Numbered from the stretch's first letter, positions 9,350 through 21,146 are shown. The stretch is 63,503 bases of DNA from an uncultured Gammaproteobacteria bacterium (GCA_902511025.1 CABXDP010000003.1:1-63503), one strand, 5' to 3'. The notes: generated by a model not told the origin, from the letters alone. Translations and numbers: made by a program.

Positions 9350-11098
9350 ATGAAAGATCAATTACAAGAATTACTTACTAAGTGTGTTCAGGATTTAATT
9401 TCTAAGGGCATTCTTAAGGAGATGCCATCAAAAATTAGAATCGATCATACAAAGGATAATAGTCACGGTGATTATGCTACCAATATAGCATTGATGCTTT
9501 CTAAACAGGCAAAAATGAGCCCTGTTGAATTAGCAAAAATTATTATTGATCAATTCGAACAAAAAAACTTTATAAAGAAAATTGAAATTGCAGGCCCTGG
9601 CTTTATTAATTTTTTCATTTCACAGGAATCAAGCTCCTCAATTGTAAATGAGATTCTTGCCCAGGCTGCTTCGTATGGCTGTTCAGACATTGGACAAGGA
9701 AAAAAAGTGCTCTTGGAATATGTTTCTGCTAATCCTACCGGTCCACTACATGTAGGTCATGGCAGGGGTGCTGCCTATGGCGCAACTGTGTCAAACTTAC
9801 TAAGAAACGCTGGATTCATTGTTGATAATGAGTACTATGTGAATGATGCTGGCAGGCAAATGGATATCCTAACTGTGAGCATTTATTTGCGATATTTAAC
9901 CATTTGTGGTGAGGATTTAAGGTTTCCTGATAATGGTTATCAAGGCCAGTATATTAATGATATTGCTCAAGGAATTTATGAGACTAGTGGGCAGAAATTT
10001 CATCTTAAGTCAGATTTGGTTTTTGAAAATGTATGTCGTGATGGTACTGAGGGCGGAGATAAAGAGGTTCATATCGATCAGTTAATTGAGAAGGCTAAAT
10101 CGATTCTAGGAGATGGTTTTAAGGCTGTTTTTGAAGTTGGAATTGAAAGTATTCTGAGCGGGATAAAAAATGATTTAGCTGAATTTGGAGTGGTCTTTGA
10201 AAAATGGTTCTCAGAACAGTCACTGATTGATAGTGGTCTTTCAGAGTCGTGTATTTCTAAGCTGAAGGACAGTAAGAACCTATACGAGAAGGATGGAGCG
10301 TTATGGTTTAAAACAACAAATTACGGTGACGAGAAAGATCGAGTTGTTGTGCGTGACAATGGAAATCACACCTACTTTGCTTCTGATATTGCCTATCACC
10401 TCGAAAAGCTAAATAGGGGTTATGACAAAATTATCAATGTCTGGGGTGCTGATCACCATGGATATATTCCGAGAGTTAAGGCTTCAATTGAGGCACTAGG
10501 CCATAACTCAGATAAACTAGAGATTTTGTTAGTTCAGTTCGCAAATCTTTATCGCGGTGGCAGCAAGGCTCAAATGTCAACCAGAAGCGGCTCTTTTGTT
10601 ACATTGGAAGACCTTAGGGCTGAGGTAGGAAATGATGCGGCACGTTTTTTTTACATCCTTAGAAAATCAGAGCAACATATGGACTTTGATTTAGATTTGG
10701 CGAAATCTAAAACAAACGAAAATCCGGTTTACTATATTCAATACGCCCATGCTCGAATTTGCTCAGTTTTTAAGCAGGCAGACGAAAAAGAGCTTGAGTT
10801 GGATGTGAGTCAGGCAAATTTGTCTCTACTAACAGAGGAGATTGAAAAGGATATCTTAAGAGAACTGAGTCGATTTAGGAGTGTTTTGGAATCATCTGCA
10901 ATTCAATATGAGCCTCATCAGCTAGCTTACTACCTAAGGGATCTCTCTAATCATTTTCATAGCTACTATAACGCCTGTAAGTTTATCGTTGATGATAAAA
11001 ACCTAACACAGTCGAGATTAGCTCTAATCAATGCTACCCAGCAAATACTTAAAAATGGACTGTCAATTCTAGGGGTAGGTGCTCCAGAGTCGATGTGA
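9350..11098 (+). CDS. argS: Arginyl-tRNA synthetase
   Basis: [20 protein letters not shown]-like motif, C-terminal anticodon-binding domain. Confidence 0.97.
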   Translation: MKDQLQELLTKCVQDLISKGILKEMPSKIRIDHTKDNSHGDYATNIALMLSKQAKMSPVELAKIIIDQFEQKNFIKKIEIAGPGFINFFISQESSSSIVNEILAQAASYGCSDIGQGKKVLLEYVSANPTGPLHVGHGRGAAYGATVSNLLRNAGFIVDNEYYVNDAGRQMDILTVSIYLRYLTICGEDLRFPDNGYQGQYINDIAQGIYETSGQKFHLKSDLVFENVCRDGTEGGDKEVHIDQLIEKAKSILGDGFKAVFEVGIESILSGIKNDLAEFGVVFEKWFSEQSLIDSGLSESCISKLKDSKNLYEKDGALWFKTTNYGDEKDRVVVRDNGNHTYFASDIAYHLEKLNRGYDKIINVWGADHHGYIPRVKASIEALGHNSDKLEILLVQFANLYRGGSKAQMSTRSGSFVTLEDLRAEVGNDAARFFYILRKSEQHMDFDLDLAKSKTNENPVYYIQYAHARICSVFKQADEKELELDVSQANLSLLTEEIEKDILRELSRFRSVLESSAIQYEPHQLAYYLRDLSNHFHSYYNACKFIVDDKNLTQSRLALINATQQILKNGLSILGVGAPESM

Positions 11099-14000
11099 AT
11101 GATCAAAAACAAAGAGATGACGCATTAAATTTACGTGACTCCTTCATAGTTCAAGCTCCTGCAGGTTCTGGAAAAACCGAACTCATCTCGCAAAGGTACT
11201 TAAAATTACTAGGCTCTGCTGACGAGCCAGAAAATATATTAGTAATGACGTTCACGAATAGAGCAGTAGATGAGCTAAAGCATCGAGTTATAAGTTCACT
11301 AAATCAAGCTACAAAAAAGCCTCCCAATGAGAAATTCAAAAGGAGAACTTTTGATCTCGCTACTAGCGTTTTAGATCAATCTGATAAGAGAGGGTGGGAC
11401 CTTATCAACCACCCTTCTCGGCTAAAAATAATTACTATCGACTCATTATCTAATCTAATAGTATCCAGATTTCCATCTCTTGAACAATTAATCCCGCCAA
11501 GAACCATGGTTGATTCTTTTGAGTACGACAAGATATACCGTCAGGCAGCAGAAGAAACCCTGCTTCTGATAGAGGATGATGAGTATCAAAAAATTATTTC
11601 ATCAGTCTTGCTTTATCTTGACAATGATGTTGATAGGTTCTATCGACTTGTAGAGCAAATGTTAAAAAAGAGAGAGCAGTGGCTCCCGAAAATATATGCT
11701 GAGGGTGCTTTAGAAATCAATCATATAGAAGATTTTTCTTGTGAATTGATTACTGAGCACCTCAAATTACTCAGAGCTAAAGCAGAAAAAATACTTAGCC
11801 CTCATTTTTTTTCTCTTCTTAGTGATAATGTAAGAGAGGAAGTATCAAAAATTAACAACCTTCCAGGTATCGAAGTCAGTGATTTAGAAGAGTGGAAAAT
11901 TATTTCTGAACTCTTAGTAACTAAAAATAATAGCAACTGGAGAAAGAAAGTCGATGTGAAAATGGGATTTCCTCCAGAATTAAAAGAAGAAAAAAATAGG
12001 TTCAAAGAAATCCTTGACGGACTTAATGTAAATATTGATTTTAAAGATCTACTCATCAATTTAGAATTTTTACCCAGCGGCAAGCTTCCAGATTCTACTA
12101 AAAAATCTATTTCAGATATCGTTCAAGTTTTAAAGTTAAGTGTTGCAAAGCTAAATATAATTTTTGATCAAGAAAAATTACAAGACTTCTCTGAAGTCAA
12201 TATTCAGGCATTAAACGCTCTAGATAGTAGAGATGAGATTAGTGATATTGCTTTACTATTGGATTACCAAATTAAGCATATTCTGATTGATGAATTTCAA
12301 GATACTTCATACTCTCAATTCAACTTAATAGAGAGGCTCATAGAGGGTTGGCAGCAAGGCGATGGAAAAACTATGTTTCTGGTTGGTGACCCAATGCAGT
12401 CAATCTATAAATTTAGGGAATCTCAGGTTGGAATATTTCTTAATGTTTCTCAAAATGGAATTGGGAGTCTTAAGATTAAACCCCTAAAACTAGAGGCAAA
12501 CTTTAGATCTAGTAAGAGTATCGTGGAGACGAATAATGAAATTTTCTCAAGAATTTTTCCTCAGAAAGATGACTTGGTTAAAGGTGCAATTCAATATTTT
12601 AGTTCATTTTCATTTTCAGAAACTGAGACATATGAAGCAGTTTCGTTCTATCCACTTGCACCCAATAATGATCTTGAGGAAGCGGAGCAAATATACAAAA
12701 TAATTAATCAATCGCTCTCAAAAGACTCTGAGGCGGAGATAGCTGTTCTCGTTAGGTCGAGATCTCACCTTGCAGAAATCTCTCAAGTTCTGCAAAAAAA
12801 TAATATTCAATTTGAGTCTTTGAAAACTGAAGCCTTAAGGTCTAAACTCTTCACAAGAGATTTGCTAAGTTTGTCAAGAGCACTTCTGAGCTTGGCTGAT
12901 AAGCTTGCATGGTTGTCTCTTCTTAGATCGCCCTGGTGCGGCTTAAATCTGAGTGATTTGTTAATTTTAAGTCAGACCAATGATCAAACTATTTTTGCTC
13001 AGTTAATGAATTTAGATTCCGAAGATAGAATCAGTTCTGATGGTCTTAAGAGATGCCAATATATTTTTGATGCAACAAGTGATGCTGTTTTTGCTGAAGG
13101 ACGATTTTCTTTTGTTGAGCGCTTTTCTTTTGTACTAAGTCAGCTATTCTATGACAATGAGCTGACAAACATCGAGAGAACAATTAAATCACAGTTTCTT
13201 GAAGTGTTGAATCATTGTGAGATCAATGAAAACCTTAATGCCCATACGATTGAATCTATGCTCGAAGAGCTCTATGCACCCTCTCAAGTCTCAAATGTGA
13301 AGTTGATGACTATCCATCAGTCAAAGGGTCTTGAGTTTGACACAGTTATTATTCCAGGACTGGGTAAAAAAGGAAGGAGCGATAATCTTCCTCTAATGCA
13401 AGTGCAAGAATTCCCAAATAACAAGGTTTTATTGTCTCCAATAAAGCCCTCATACGAAAGTAGTGAGAATGAAACTTACCTTTATTTGAAATATTTGCAA
13501 AAGCAGCAATCTCATTTTGAGTTGATGAGGCTTCTATATGTTGCTATGAGTCGAGCTAAAAATAAAGTTCATTTATTGGGCAGCGTATCAAAAAATGGAA
13601 AGACAGCGGCTGGATCATTTCTATCTTTATTGAACAAGTATTATGAGAAAGATTTGGATATAGATATATATGAGGGTGATAAAAATAACAAAGAAATCAG
13701 CGCGCCAAAACTCCTAAGAGTTAAAAATCTTGAGCCTGTATCAAATAAAAAAATAGGCGAAATTATCGAGAAAAAAAATTTTCCAAAATCTTTTGATTTA
13801 ATTTACCAAGGTTCAATTGGCACAATCGTTCATCATTATTTGGAGCATCAAGACTTCAATCCCTCTTTGTTGTCAGTTGAATCAAGGCTGAGAGAAATGG
13901 GGATTCCATCAAAATTGCTAATGACATTCTCAAGTTCAATTATGGAGATGCTCACAAAAACAAGGAAAGACAAGCATTTTGATTGGATATTTAAATATAG

Positions 14001-14271
14001 AGATTCAACTGAAGTGGAGTCAGAGTATAGAAATTCAAGCCAATCAGTTGTCATTGATCGATTGTTTATTGATGACGGAACTTTATGGATTATTGATTTC
14101 AAAACTGCCTCAATTGATGAAGGAGAGACTCTAGGTGAATTTATTAATCGACAAAAACTCTCGCATCAATCTCAGATAATAAAATACAAAGAAGTTTTAA
14201 ATGAATTCTACGATCTCCCTTCTAAAGCAGCGATCTATTGTCCTGCAGAAAGTCAACTCATATTTCTCTAA
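11095..14271 (+). CDS. UvrD/RecB-like (AddA-type) helicase with C-terminal PD-(D/E)XK nuclease; GTG start overlapping argS
   Basis: [69 protein letters not shown]. Confidence 0.9.
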   Translation: MNDQKQRDDALNLRDSFIVQAPAGSGKTELISQRYLKLLGSADEPENILVMTFTNRAVDELKHRVISSLNQATKKPPNEKFKRRTFDLATSVLDQSDKRGWDLINHPSRLKIITIDSLSNLIVSRFPSLEQLIPPRTMVDSFEYDKIYRQAAEETLLLIEDDEYQKIISSVLLYLDNDVDRFYRLVEQMLKKREQWLPKIYAEGALEINHIEDFSCELITEHLKLLRAKAEKILSPHFFSLLSDNVREEVSKINNLPGIEVSDLEEWKIISELLVTKNNSNWRKKVDVKMGFPPELKEEKNRFKEILDGLNVNIDFKDLLINLEFLPSGKLPDSTKKSISDIVQVLKLSVAKLNIIFDQEKLQDFSEVNIQALNALDSRDEISDIALLLDYQIKHILIDEFQDTSYSQFNLIERLIEGWQQGDGKTMFLVGDPMQSIYKFRESQVGIFLNVSQNGIGSLKIKPLKLEANFRSSKSIVETNNEIFSRIFPQKDDLVKGAIQYFSSFSFSETETYEAVSFYPLAPNNDLEEAEQIYKIINQSLSKDSEAEIAVLVRSRSHLAEISQVLQKNNIQFESLKTEALRSKLFTRDLLSLSRALLSLADKLAWLSLLRSPWCGLNLSDLLILSQTNDQTIFAQLMNLDSEDRISSDGLKRCQYIFDATSDAVFAEGRFSFVERFSFVLSQLFYDNELTNIERTIKSQFLEVLNHCEINENLNAHTIESMLEELYAPSQVSNVKLMTIHQSKGLEFDTVIIPGLGKKGRSDNLPLMQVQEFPNNKVLLSPIKPSYESSENETYLYLKYLQKQQSHFELMRLLYVAMSRAKNKVHLLGSVSKNGKTAAGSFLSLLNKYYEKDLDIDIYEGDKNNKEISAPKLLRVKNLEPVSNKKIGEIIEKKNFPKSFDLIYQGSIGTIVHHYLEHQDFNPSLLSVESRLREMGIPSKLLMTFSSSIMEMLTKTRKDKHFDWIFKYRDSTEVESEYRNSSQSVVIDRLFIDDGTLWIIDFKTASIDEGETLGEFINRQKLSHQSQIIKYKEVLNEFYDLPSKAAIYCPAESQLIFL

Positions 14272-14350
14272 CAAATAGTTAAAGAAAATAACTGGACAAA
14301 GGATCAAATTCCTCCTATGATGACAGCCAATTCTGTAAACATTTATCTCT

Positions 14351-15514
14351 ATGTCGAAGCGAAATAATAATGTGGGTTGGACTGACTATACTCAGAAGTA
14401 TGGTGATCGAAAAATAAAAACTATTAACCCAGATGTTCAAAGCGGCTCCTCTGTTTTGTTTGAAAACTTTGAAGATATGCAATTAGCTATGGAGGGTAAC
14501 TACCCTGGTGTAGATTATGGCACGCATGGACTGTCAACACAGAAAGCCTTTGAAGAAGCGATCTGTAGAATGGAAAATGGCCATAGAGCGTATGCATTTC
14601 CATCAGGAATTAATGCAATAACAAGTACTCTTATGGCATTTACTCAAAGTGGTGATGAGGTCTTACTCTGTGATAATGCCTATGGGCCCACTAAAAGATT
14701 TTGTCACAATATTCTTGCTAAATATAATATTAAGACAACCCATATTGAGTCAAATATTGGCAAAGAGATAAGCGCTTACTTTAATGACAATACAAAACTT
14801 ATTTTTTTAGAGTCGCCAGGCTCAAATACCTTTGAGATTCAAGATATAGGTGAAGTAGTTAAGGCTGCTAAAAAGGCTGGAATAATGATTATTATTGACA
14901 GCACATGGGCGACACCGCTCTATCTGAAGTCACTAGACCTTGGGGCTGATGTCGCCATTCAATCGGTTACAAAGTATATCTGTGGCCACTCAGATGTTTT
15001 GATGGGATGTGCAACTGTCAATGAAAAGTATGCTGATGAATTTGCAAGCTATTTTCAAACAGTTGAAAATTATACTAATCCGCAAGATTGCTATTCAGCT
15101 CTCAGAGGTTTAAGGTCGCTCAAAGTTCGATTGAAGGAGCACGAACGGTCAGCATTTGAGGTTGCGTACTGGCTTGAAAAACAGGATATTGTAGATTGTG
15201 TTATTCATCCCGGGCTGGAGTCGCATCCTCAACACTCGTTATGGAAGAGAGATTTTCTAGGAGCATCTGGCTTGTTCTCATTTACGTTCAAAAAGTCATA
15301 TTCAGCTGATCAAATTACCAAATTTGTTAACTCCCTTGAGATGTTTGGGCTCGCGTTTAGTTGGGGCGGTTATAAAAGTCTTTTGACTGCAAGACCTTAC
15401 AAGCGTGATGGTCAATGGCTTTATGATGGTAAGCATGTAATCCGACTTAGCATTGGGCTTGAGGAAACACAAGAATTGATCGAAGATTTACAGCAAGCCT
15501 TTAAGAGCCTATAG
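14351..15514 (+). CDS. metC: Cystathionine beta-lyase (Cys/Met metabolism PLP enzyme)
   Basis: YGTHGLSTQKAFEEAICRMENG, SVTKYICGHSDVLMG lysine motif. Confidence 0.88.
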   Translation: MSKRNNNVGWTDYTQKYGDRKIKTINPDVQSGSSVLFENFEDMQLAMEGNYPGVDYGTHGLSTQKAFEEAICRMENGHRAYAFPSGINAITSTLMAFTQSGDEVLLCDNAYGPTKRFCHNILAKYNIKTTHIESNIGKEISAYFNDNTKLIFLESPGSNTFEIQDIGEVVKAAKKAGIMIIIDSTWATPLYLKSLDLGADVAIQSVTKYICGHSDVLMGCATVNEKYADEFASYFQTVENYTNPQDCYSALRGLRSLKVRLKEHERSAFEVAYWLEKQDIVDCVIHPGLESHPQHSLWKRDFLGASGLFSFTFKKSYSADQITKFVNSLEMFGLAFSWGGYKSLLTARPYKRDGQWLYDGKHVIRLSIGLEETQELIEDLQQAFKSL

Positions 15515-16348
15515 TTATTTCTGGGCTAGCTCCCTTTTATCGTTTACAACAGTAATGCGCTGCATATGCCTAAACTCGGGTAAATAGTCACATACAGCAT
15601 AGTGCTGAGTAATCCGATTATCCCAAATGGCAACTGAGTTATTCTCCCAATGAAATCGTACTTGAAATTCAGGTTTGTTCATGTGTTGATACAAGAATTG
15701 TAGTATGTGATCGCTTGGCCCCTGATTTTCATTGACAATATTTCGGGTAAATGACTGATTGACATTAATATATTTGAGGCCCGATACTGGATGAGTTTCA
15801 ATAACTTTATGGACCGCTGACCCAACCTCTTTAAGGGCATCATTCACTGATGCAACACCCCCTTCTCTAAGGTAGTCGTTTCTAAATGTTCCCATATCAT
15901 GGATGGCCTCAAGATTTTCAAGAAATTGCTTCCAGCCCTCAGGCAATTGATTATAGGCGGCACTCATGCTTGCCCAAAGAGTGTCCCCTCCAAATTTAGG
16001 AACCTCAACTCCATGAAGGATACTTGCAAAAGGTGGATTAGATTTAAATGTTAGGTCTTTGTGCCAGTCTGCCGTGTCAGGTTTATTGTTGGCATCATTT
16101 CTGAGTAGAACAATACTTTGGTAACCCTCAACATGAGGGTAGACTGGGTGTCCAGGGTCTATTTCTCCCAAGCCTTCAGCGAGATGCATATGAGATTCAG
16201 GCGAAAGCTCTTGATCTCGAAAAAAAATCACCTGATGCTTAATCAGTGAATCATAGATTTGATCCAGATTTTCAGAATCTAAATGATTAAGTGATACTCC
16301 CGAAATTACTGCACCAATTGAGGGTGTTAATGGCTCGGCTTTAAACAT
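15515..16348 (-). CDS. TauD/TfdA family Fe(II)/2-oxoglutarate dioxygenase
   Basis: TADWHKDLTF (HxD) and WDNRITQHYAVCDY with downstream Arg. Confidence 0.9.
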   Translation of the reverse strand: MFKAEPLTPSIGAVISGVSLNHLDSENLDQIYDSLIKHQVIFFRDQELSPESHMHLAEGLGEIDPGHPVYPHVEGYQSIVLLRNDANNKPDTADWHKDLTFKSNPPFASILHGVEVPKFGGDTLWASMSAAYNQLPEGWKQFLENLEAIHDMGTFRNDYLREGGVASVNDALKEVGSAVHKVIETHPVSGLKYINVNQSFTRNIVNENQGPSDHILQFLYQHMNKPEFQVRFHWENNSVAIWDNRITQHYAVCDYLPEFRHMQRITVVNDKRELAQK

Positions 16349-16390
16349 CTATAGCTCCATTTTTTTTTGAATTTTATACCAAAAAACTGA

Positions 16391-17560
16391 CTAGTTAGTT
16401 TTTTTTAAAAACCACCATACTAACACAACAAGTTGTAACAATAGTAATGGAAGAACTGACAAAAGAACAACTTCCCAGCTAAAATTGAAGACGAACCATC
16501 CAGCTGAGAGTGCTGCAAAAGCCTGAAAACCAAACACTAAGAAGTCATTAATGGATTGAACTTTGAATTTTTCATTTTCATTGTAGGCTTGGGGAAGAAG
16601 GTTTGTTCCACCAATAAAAAGAAAGTTCCAACCAAGTCCAAGTAAAACAAGAGACCACCAATAATTTGTCAGCGCATGACTCATAAAGGCTATCAAAACT
16701 GAGACGAATAGAAACAAAATACCAATCAGCATCATTCTAGTCAGACCAATATACTTGACAACATAGGCCGTAAATAGTGAGGGAAGAAACATCGCTATAA
16801 CGTGACTTTGAAGAACAAGTTTAGTGTGATGCAGCGAATGCCCATCCATAACATGCATACTTACGGGAGTAGCAGTCATAATAAAACTCATGACAACATA
16901 TCCCGTTGTTGCAGCAGAGACAGCAACAATAAAAGAGCCCTGCGTAATGATGTCTTTTAGGGGTCGCTTTGATTTTTCTTTGTGCTCCTTGAATTTTGCA
17001 GCTGGCTCAAAAAAAGTCATGAATAGAAACGCTATGATGAAAAGAAACGCTAATAATAAGAATGATCCTACAAAATCAGTATTTAAGAGGCTTTTTCCAA
17101 TAGTAGCAATTTCAGTTCCAAGAAATGCAGAAATTAATCCGCCCAGAAGAACCACGGCGGTGGCCGAGGCCCTTTGTTCTGGATTGACGCTCTCGATAGC
17201 TGCAAAGCGAAACTGCATCATTGTTGCAACGCTAGCGCCAAGACAAAAACTTGCAAAACTAAACAGAAAGAATATTTCTTTTGTAATCGAAAAAATGCAC
17301 AGGCCAATCAGTAGGATAGAATAAATGCATGCACTTAAAAAAACTTTTTTCCGACCAAATATTGACATCAGTCGAATCACAGGGATCACGCTTAGAGCAG
17401 TTCCAACAACGATAGTTGCAACAGGCAGTGTCGATAAACTTTTCGTTGGAGCAAGTTCACTGCCAATTATTCCCGCAACGAAAACCATAAAAACACTCAG
17501 AGACATAAATAAGGATTGACAGGCAGTCAAAATCCATACGTTTCTAGGAAGGCTAAGCAT
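16391..17560 (-). CDS. MFS transporter
   Basis: ~12 hydrophobic segments; FGRKKVFLSACIYSILL motif-A-like loop. Confidence 0.85.
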   Translation of the reverse strand: MLSLPRNVWILTACQSLFMSLSVFMVFVAGIIGSELAPTKSLSTLPVATIVVGTALSVIPVIRLMSIFGRKKVFLSACIYSILLIGLCIFSITKEIFFLFSFASFCLGASVATMMQFRFAAIESVNPEQRASATAVVLLGGLISAFLGTEIATIGKSLLNTDFVGSFLLLAFLFIIAFLFMTFFEPAAKFKEHKEKSKRPLKDIITQGSFIVAVSAATTGYVVMSFIMTATPVSMHVMDGHSLHHTKLVLQSHVIAMFLPSLFTAYVVKYIGLTRMMLIGILFLFVSVLIAFMSHALTNYWWSLVLLGLGWNFLFIGGTNLLPQAYNENEKFKVQSINDFLVFGFQAFAALSAGWFVFNFSWEVVLLSVLPLLLLQLVVLVWWFLKKTN

Positions 17561-17574
17561 TATTAGTTAGATTG

Positions 17575-18945
17575 TTATTTCTTTGTAGGTCGTTTCCACT
17601 TGTCAATGGTCGACTGTTTATTTCTACTCAGTGTGAGTTTATCATCTGGAGCATTTTGAGTAATGGTTGATCCCGCTCCAATGGTTGCATTTTTACCTAT
17701 GATGACTGGAGCAACTAATTGACTATTAGATCCAATAAAGGCGCCATCCTTAACTTCGGTTTGATGTTTATTTGAGCCGTCATAATTGCAAGTAATCACA
17801 CCTGCACCAATATTTACGTCAGCTCCAATATTGCTATCACCAATATAGCTCAGATGCGACACTTTAGAATTACTTTTAATTGTAGATTTTTTGACTTCAA
17901 CAAAGTTGCCAACCTTGGAGTGATCACCTATGGTTGTATCGGGTCGAATCCTGGCAAAGGGACCGATAGTTGTGCTCGACCCAATAATCGAATTTTCAAT
18001 TATGGAATTCGGCAAGATAGACGTATTATCACCGATTTTTGAGTCTTTTATAATGCAGTTAGGCGAAATCATAACATTTTTTCCTAAAACATTATCCCCC
18101 TCAAAGACAACATTAACATCTATAGTGCAATCATCTCCAAAGTTCAAATCACCTCGACAATCAAAACGCCTAGGATCCATAATAGTCAGGCCTGAGGACA
18201 TTAAATCTTCAGCCTGTCTCACTTGATAGGATCGTTCAGCTTGGGATAGCTGTTTTTTGTCATTTATACCCATGACCTCTGACGCGTTTTCGCATACAAA
18301 TGAGGTAATATTAACATTATCTTTGACAGCACTTTCAACAATATCGGTTAGATACAGCTCCCCTTGCACATTATTGGGCTTTAATTCATTCAAATACCTC
18401 TTTAATAGAGAGCCCTGAATCGCCATGATTCCAGTATTGATTTCTTTGACTTTTAACTCCGATTCACTAGCATCCTTTTGTTCGACAATAGATTGAATCA
18501 GTCCATTTGAGTCTCTGATTATTCTTCCGTATCCAAAAGGATCATTTAGTACAACGCTCAAAAGTGAAAATCCAGAAGGGCGAGCTTTGATGAGAAGTTC
18601 TTCTAATGTTTTGCTTTGAAGTAGCGGAACATCACCATAAAGTATTAGGCAGATCGAGTCATCATTAATGAATGGGATTGCCTGCTGAACAGCGTGACCA
18701 GTCCCCAGCTGTTTTTCTTGCAGTACCCAGTTAATTTTATTTTTCGGCATTGCTGCTTTGACAGCCTGAGAATTATGACCAACAATTACATTAATTGTTT
18801 CAACGTGATCGCTTGATGCATCTACAACGTGTTGAAGTAGACATTTATTGCCAACCTTGTGAAGTACCTTGGCAGTTTGAGATTTCATTCTTGTGCCTTG
18901 ACCAGCGGCTAATATAATGGCAGTGTTCATCTTAATGCTTGGCAA
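17575..18945 (-). CDS. glmU: Bifunctional N-acetylglucosamine-1-phosphate uridyltransferase / glucosamine-1-phosphate acetyltransferase
   Basis: AIILAAGQGTRMKS; LbH repeats; GVITCNYDGSNKHQTEVKDGAFIGS. Confidence 0.97.
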   Translation of the reverse strand: MPSIKMNTAIILAAGQGTRMKSQTAKVLHKVGNKCLLQHVVDASSDHVETINVIVGHNSQAVKAAMPKNKINWVLQEKQLGTGHAVQQAIPFINDDSICLILYGDVPLLQSKTLEELLIKARPSGFSLLSVVLNDPFGYGRIIRDSNGLIQSIVEQKDASESELKVKEINTGIMAIQGSLLKRYLNELKPNNVQGELYLTDIVESAVKDNVNITSFVCENASEVMGINDKKQLSQAERSYQVRQAEDLMSSGLTIMDPRRFDCRGDLNFGDDCTIDVNVVFEGDNVLGKNVMISPNCIIKDSKIGDNTSILPNSIIENSIIGSSTTIGPFARIRPDTTIGDHSKVGNFVEVKKSTIKSNSKVSHLSYIGDSNIGADVNIGAGVITCNYDGSNKHQTEVKDGAFIGSNSQLVAPVIIGKNATIGAGSTITQNAPDDKLTLSRNKQSTIDKWKRPTKK

Positions 18946-19108
18946 AAATCTTTTTAAAAGGAATAATTATCGGGTTAATTTATTAATTTTTGTATAATGT
19001 TACCCTTTGTACCTTTTAATGGCCAAATTAAAAAAGATTTTGTAATGTGCCTGTCATATTTCAACTTTATGATTCTTCTCTAACTCTATCAAATGATTCA
19101 ATCATTCA

Positions 19109-19777
19109 ATGTATAAGAAACTAACTGCTGAGTTACTCGGTACATTTATACTTGTGTTTGCAGGCACCGGAGCGATTATGATTAATGATATTGCTCAAGC
19201 CATCGGCCATGTAGGTATAGCGTTAACTTTTGGTTTTGTGATAGTAGCCTTGATTTATAGTTTCGCTCATGTTTCAGGTGCCCACTTCAACCCAGCAGTG
19301 ACTATAGCTTTTTGGTCAATGGGTGAATTTAATAAAAGAAATGTTATCCCCTATATCGCTGCACAAATAATTGGTGCAGTGCTGGCAAGCCTATGTCTTT
19401 TTTATCTCTTATTGGAAAATTTTTCTAACGTATCTGAGGTGAGCTATTTAGGCGCGACTATTCCTAGTGGTTCTGTATCACAATCTTTTGGTTTTGAATT
19501 TATTTTGACCTTTGTCTTGATGATTGTGATTTGTTCATCGGCTGTTCATGGAAAAGCTACAAAAGATTTTGCAGGTCTGGCAATTGGACTGACTGTTGGA
19601 CTTGAGTCAATGTTTGCAGGCCCAATCACTGGCGCTAGTATGAATCCAGCAAGAAGTATAGGTCCAGCCATTGTGAGTGGAAACCTTGAGTACCTATGGG
19701 TATATATTGTGGCAACTTGTCTAGGTGCTGTTCTGGCATCGATGGTTTTTTTAAGAGTCTTTAAATCAGACAATTAG
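19109..19777 (+). CDS. Aquaporin / MIP-family channel
   Basis: Two intact NPA boxes (HFNPAVT, SMNPARS), six TM segments. Confidence 0.93.
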   Translation: MYKKLTAELLGTFILVFAGTGAIMINDIAQAIGHVGIALTFGFVIVALIYSFAHVSGAHFNPAVTIAFWSMGEFNKRNVIPYIAAQIIGAVLASLCLFYLLLENFSNVSEVSYLGATIPSGSVSQSFGFEFILTFVLMIVICSSAVHGKATKDFAGLAIGLTVGLESMFAGPITGASMNPARSIGPAIVSGNLEYLWVYIVATCLGAVLASMVFLRVFKSDN

Positions 19778-19786
19778 ATTAGTCAG

Positions 19787-20206
19787 ATGAGTAAAAAAGT
19801 TTTGGTTCTTTGCACAGGAAATAGCTGTCGAAGTATTATTGCAGAGGCGCTCATCAATCATACATTCAATGGTCAAATTGAAGCTCATTCTAGTGGTGTT
19901 TCTGCAAGTGGTAAAGTAAACCCTAAGGCAAAAAAAATATTAGAAGAAAATGAAATGTGGAAGAGTAGCTATTATTCTAAAGATATAGATTCCATTATTC
20001 ATATTCCTTTTGACTTAGTCATAACTGTTTGTGAAAATGCAAGTCAAACATGTCCGATTTTTCCTGGAAATATACCTGTCAAACATATAGGATTTGATGA
20101 TCCTGATGGTCAAGGATATGAATCTTTTAAACTTTGTTTTGAGGAAATAAAAGAAAATTTATTGCCATTTGTTCAAACTTGTCTTAGCAATTCAGCATCA
20201 AGCTAA
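19787..20206 (+). CDS. arsC: Arsenate reductase, LMW-PTP/thioredoxin-coupled type
   Basis: VLVLCTGNSCRS P-loop and VTVCENASQTCPIFPG (C-x6-C redox pair). Confidence 0.9.
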   Translation: MSKKVLVLCTGNSCRSIIAEALINHTFNGQIEAHSSGVSASGKVNPKAKKILEENEMWKSSYYSKDIDSIIHIPFDLVITVCENASQTCPIFPGNIPVKHIGFDDPDGQGYESFKLCFEEIKENLLPFVQTCLSNSASS

Positions 20207-20456
20207 TTATTGAAAAATATTCAACGCTTTTTTAAATTGAGTGAATTGGTTTAAGCCAATGGGATAAGGTTTTTTTTTACAGTTATAATAATTGTATTGA
20301 ATTCAATTAAACATACTAAGTCGATGAGACATTAAATCATAAAAGATTAAAAATTATTATTTATAATGTGCATTTTTCTGAGAGTTAAATTTCAGAAAGA
20401 GTTTGTGATTTTTTAAAATATTTTTAACCAATTACCCTAGGGAGAAGTTTAGAGAT

Positions 20457-21137
20457 ATGAAAGGAAAAGACAATATAACAAGTTTATTTGGTAAGTCACC
20501 AATAAGTCCACTACAAAAGCACATGAAACAAGCGCACTCTTGCGTTAAGGAGTTTGGCGTGTTTGCTAAAGCTGCTAATTCTGAAGATTGGGAAAAAGCT
20601 AAACTATCTCATATTTCAATTGGCAAAAAAGAGCAAAAAGCAGATGTCCTGAAGAAAAAATTAAGAATGAATCTTCCCAGTACATTTATGATGCCTTTTT
20701 CTAGAAGGGACTTATTAGATGTGCTTCTAATTCAGGACTCAATCGCTAATATTACAAAGGATCTCGCAGGATTAATGATGTCTCGAAAGATGTCATTACC
20801 AAAAGAAATTGCTGAAGACTTTATAAATTTAGCTAATCTATGTATCAAAACTTCAGCTGCAGCATTGTTAGCCATTAATGAGTTAGATGAGCTCTTAGAA
20901 ACTGCATTTAGTTCTCGAGAACGCAAAATTGTTGACAAGATGATCAAGAGAGTTAATGAACTAGAGCATGAATCTGATGTTGCTCAAGAGTTAATTAGGA
21001 ATAAACTTTATCTGCTTGAGGCTTCTCTGCCACCTATTGATGTGATGTTTTACTATCGGGCCATTGAGTGGCTCGGGGAAACCGCAGATGCAGCTCAAAA
21101 AGTAGGATCGCGTTTCGAAGTTATGCTCACAAAATAG
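20457..21137 (+). CDS. DUF47 / PhoU-like Pit accessory protein
   Basis: Helical DUF47-type sequence (SPISPLQKHMKQAHSCVKEF..., RVNELEHESDVAQELIR) directly before pit. Confidence 0.9.
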   Translation: MKGKDNITSLFGKSPISPLQKHMKQAHSCVKEFGVFAKAANSEDWEKAKLSHISIGKKEQKADVLKKKLRMNLPSTFMMPFSRRDLLDVLLIQDSIANITKDLAGLMMSRKMSLPKEIAEDFINLANLCIKTSAAALLAINELDELLETAFSSRERKIVDKMIKRVNELEHESDVAQELIRNKLYLLEASLPPIDVMFYYRAIEWLGETADAAQKVGSRFEVMLTK

Positions 21138-21146
21138 GAGAACATA

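Noticed and set aside
16890-17324. 144-aa plus-strand ORF opposite the MFS gene
   Set aside because: Antisense shadow of a clear MFS transporter; no recognisable motif.
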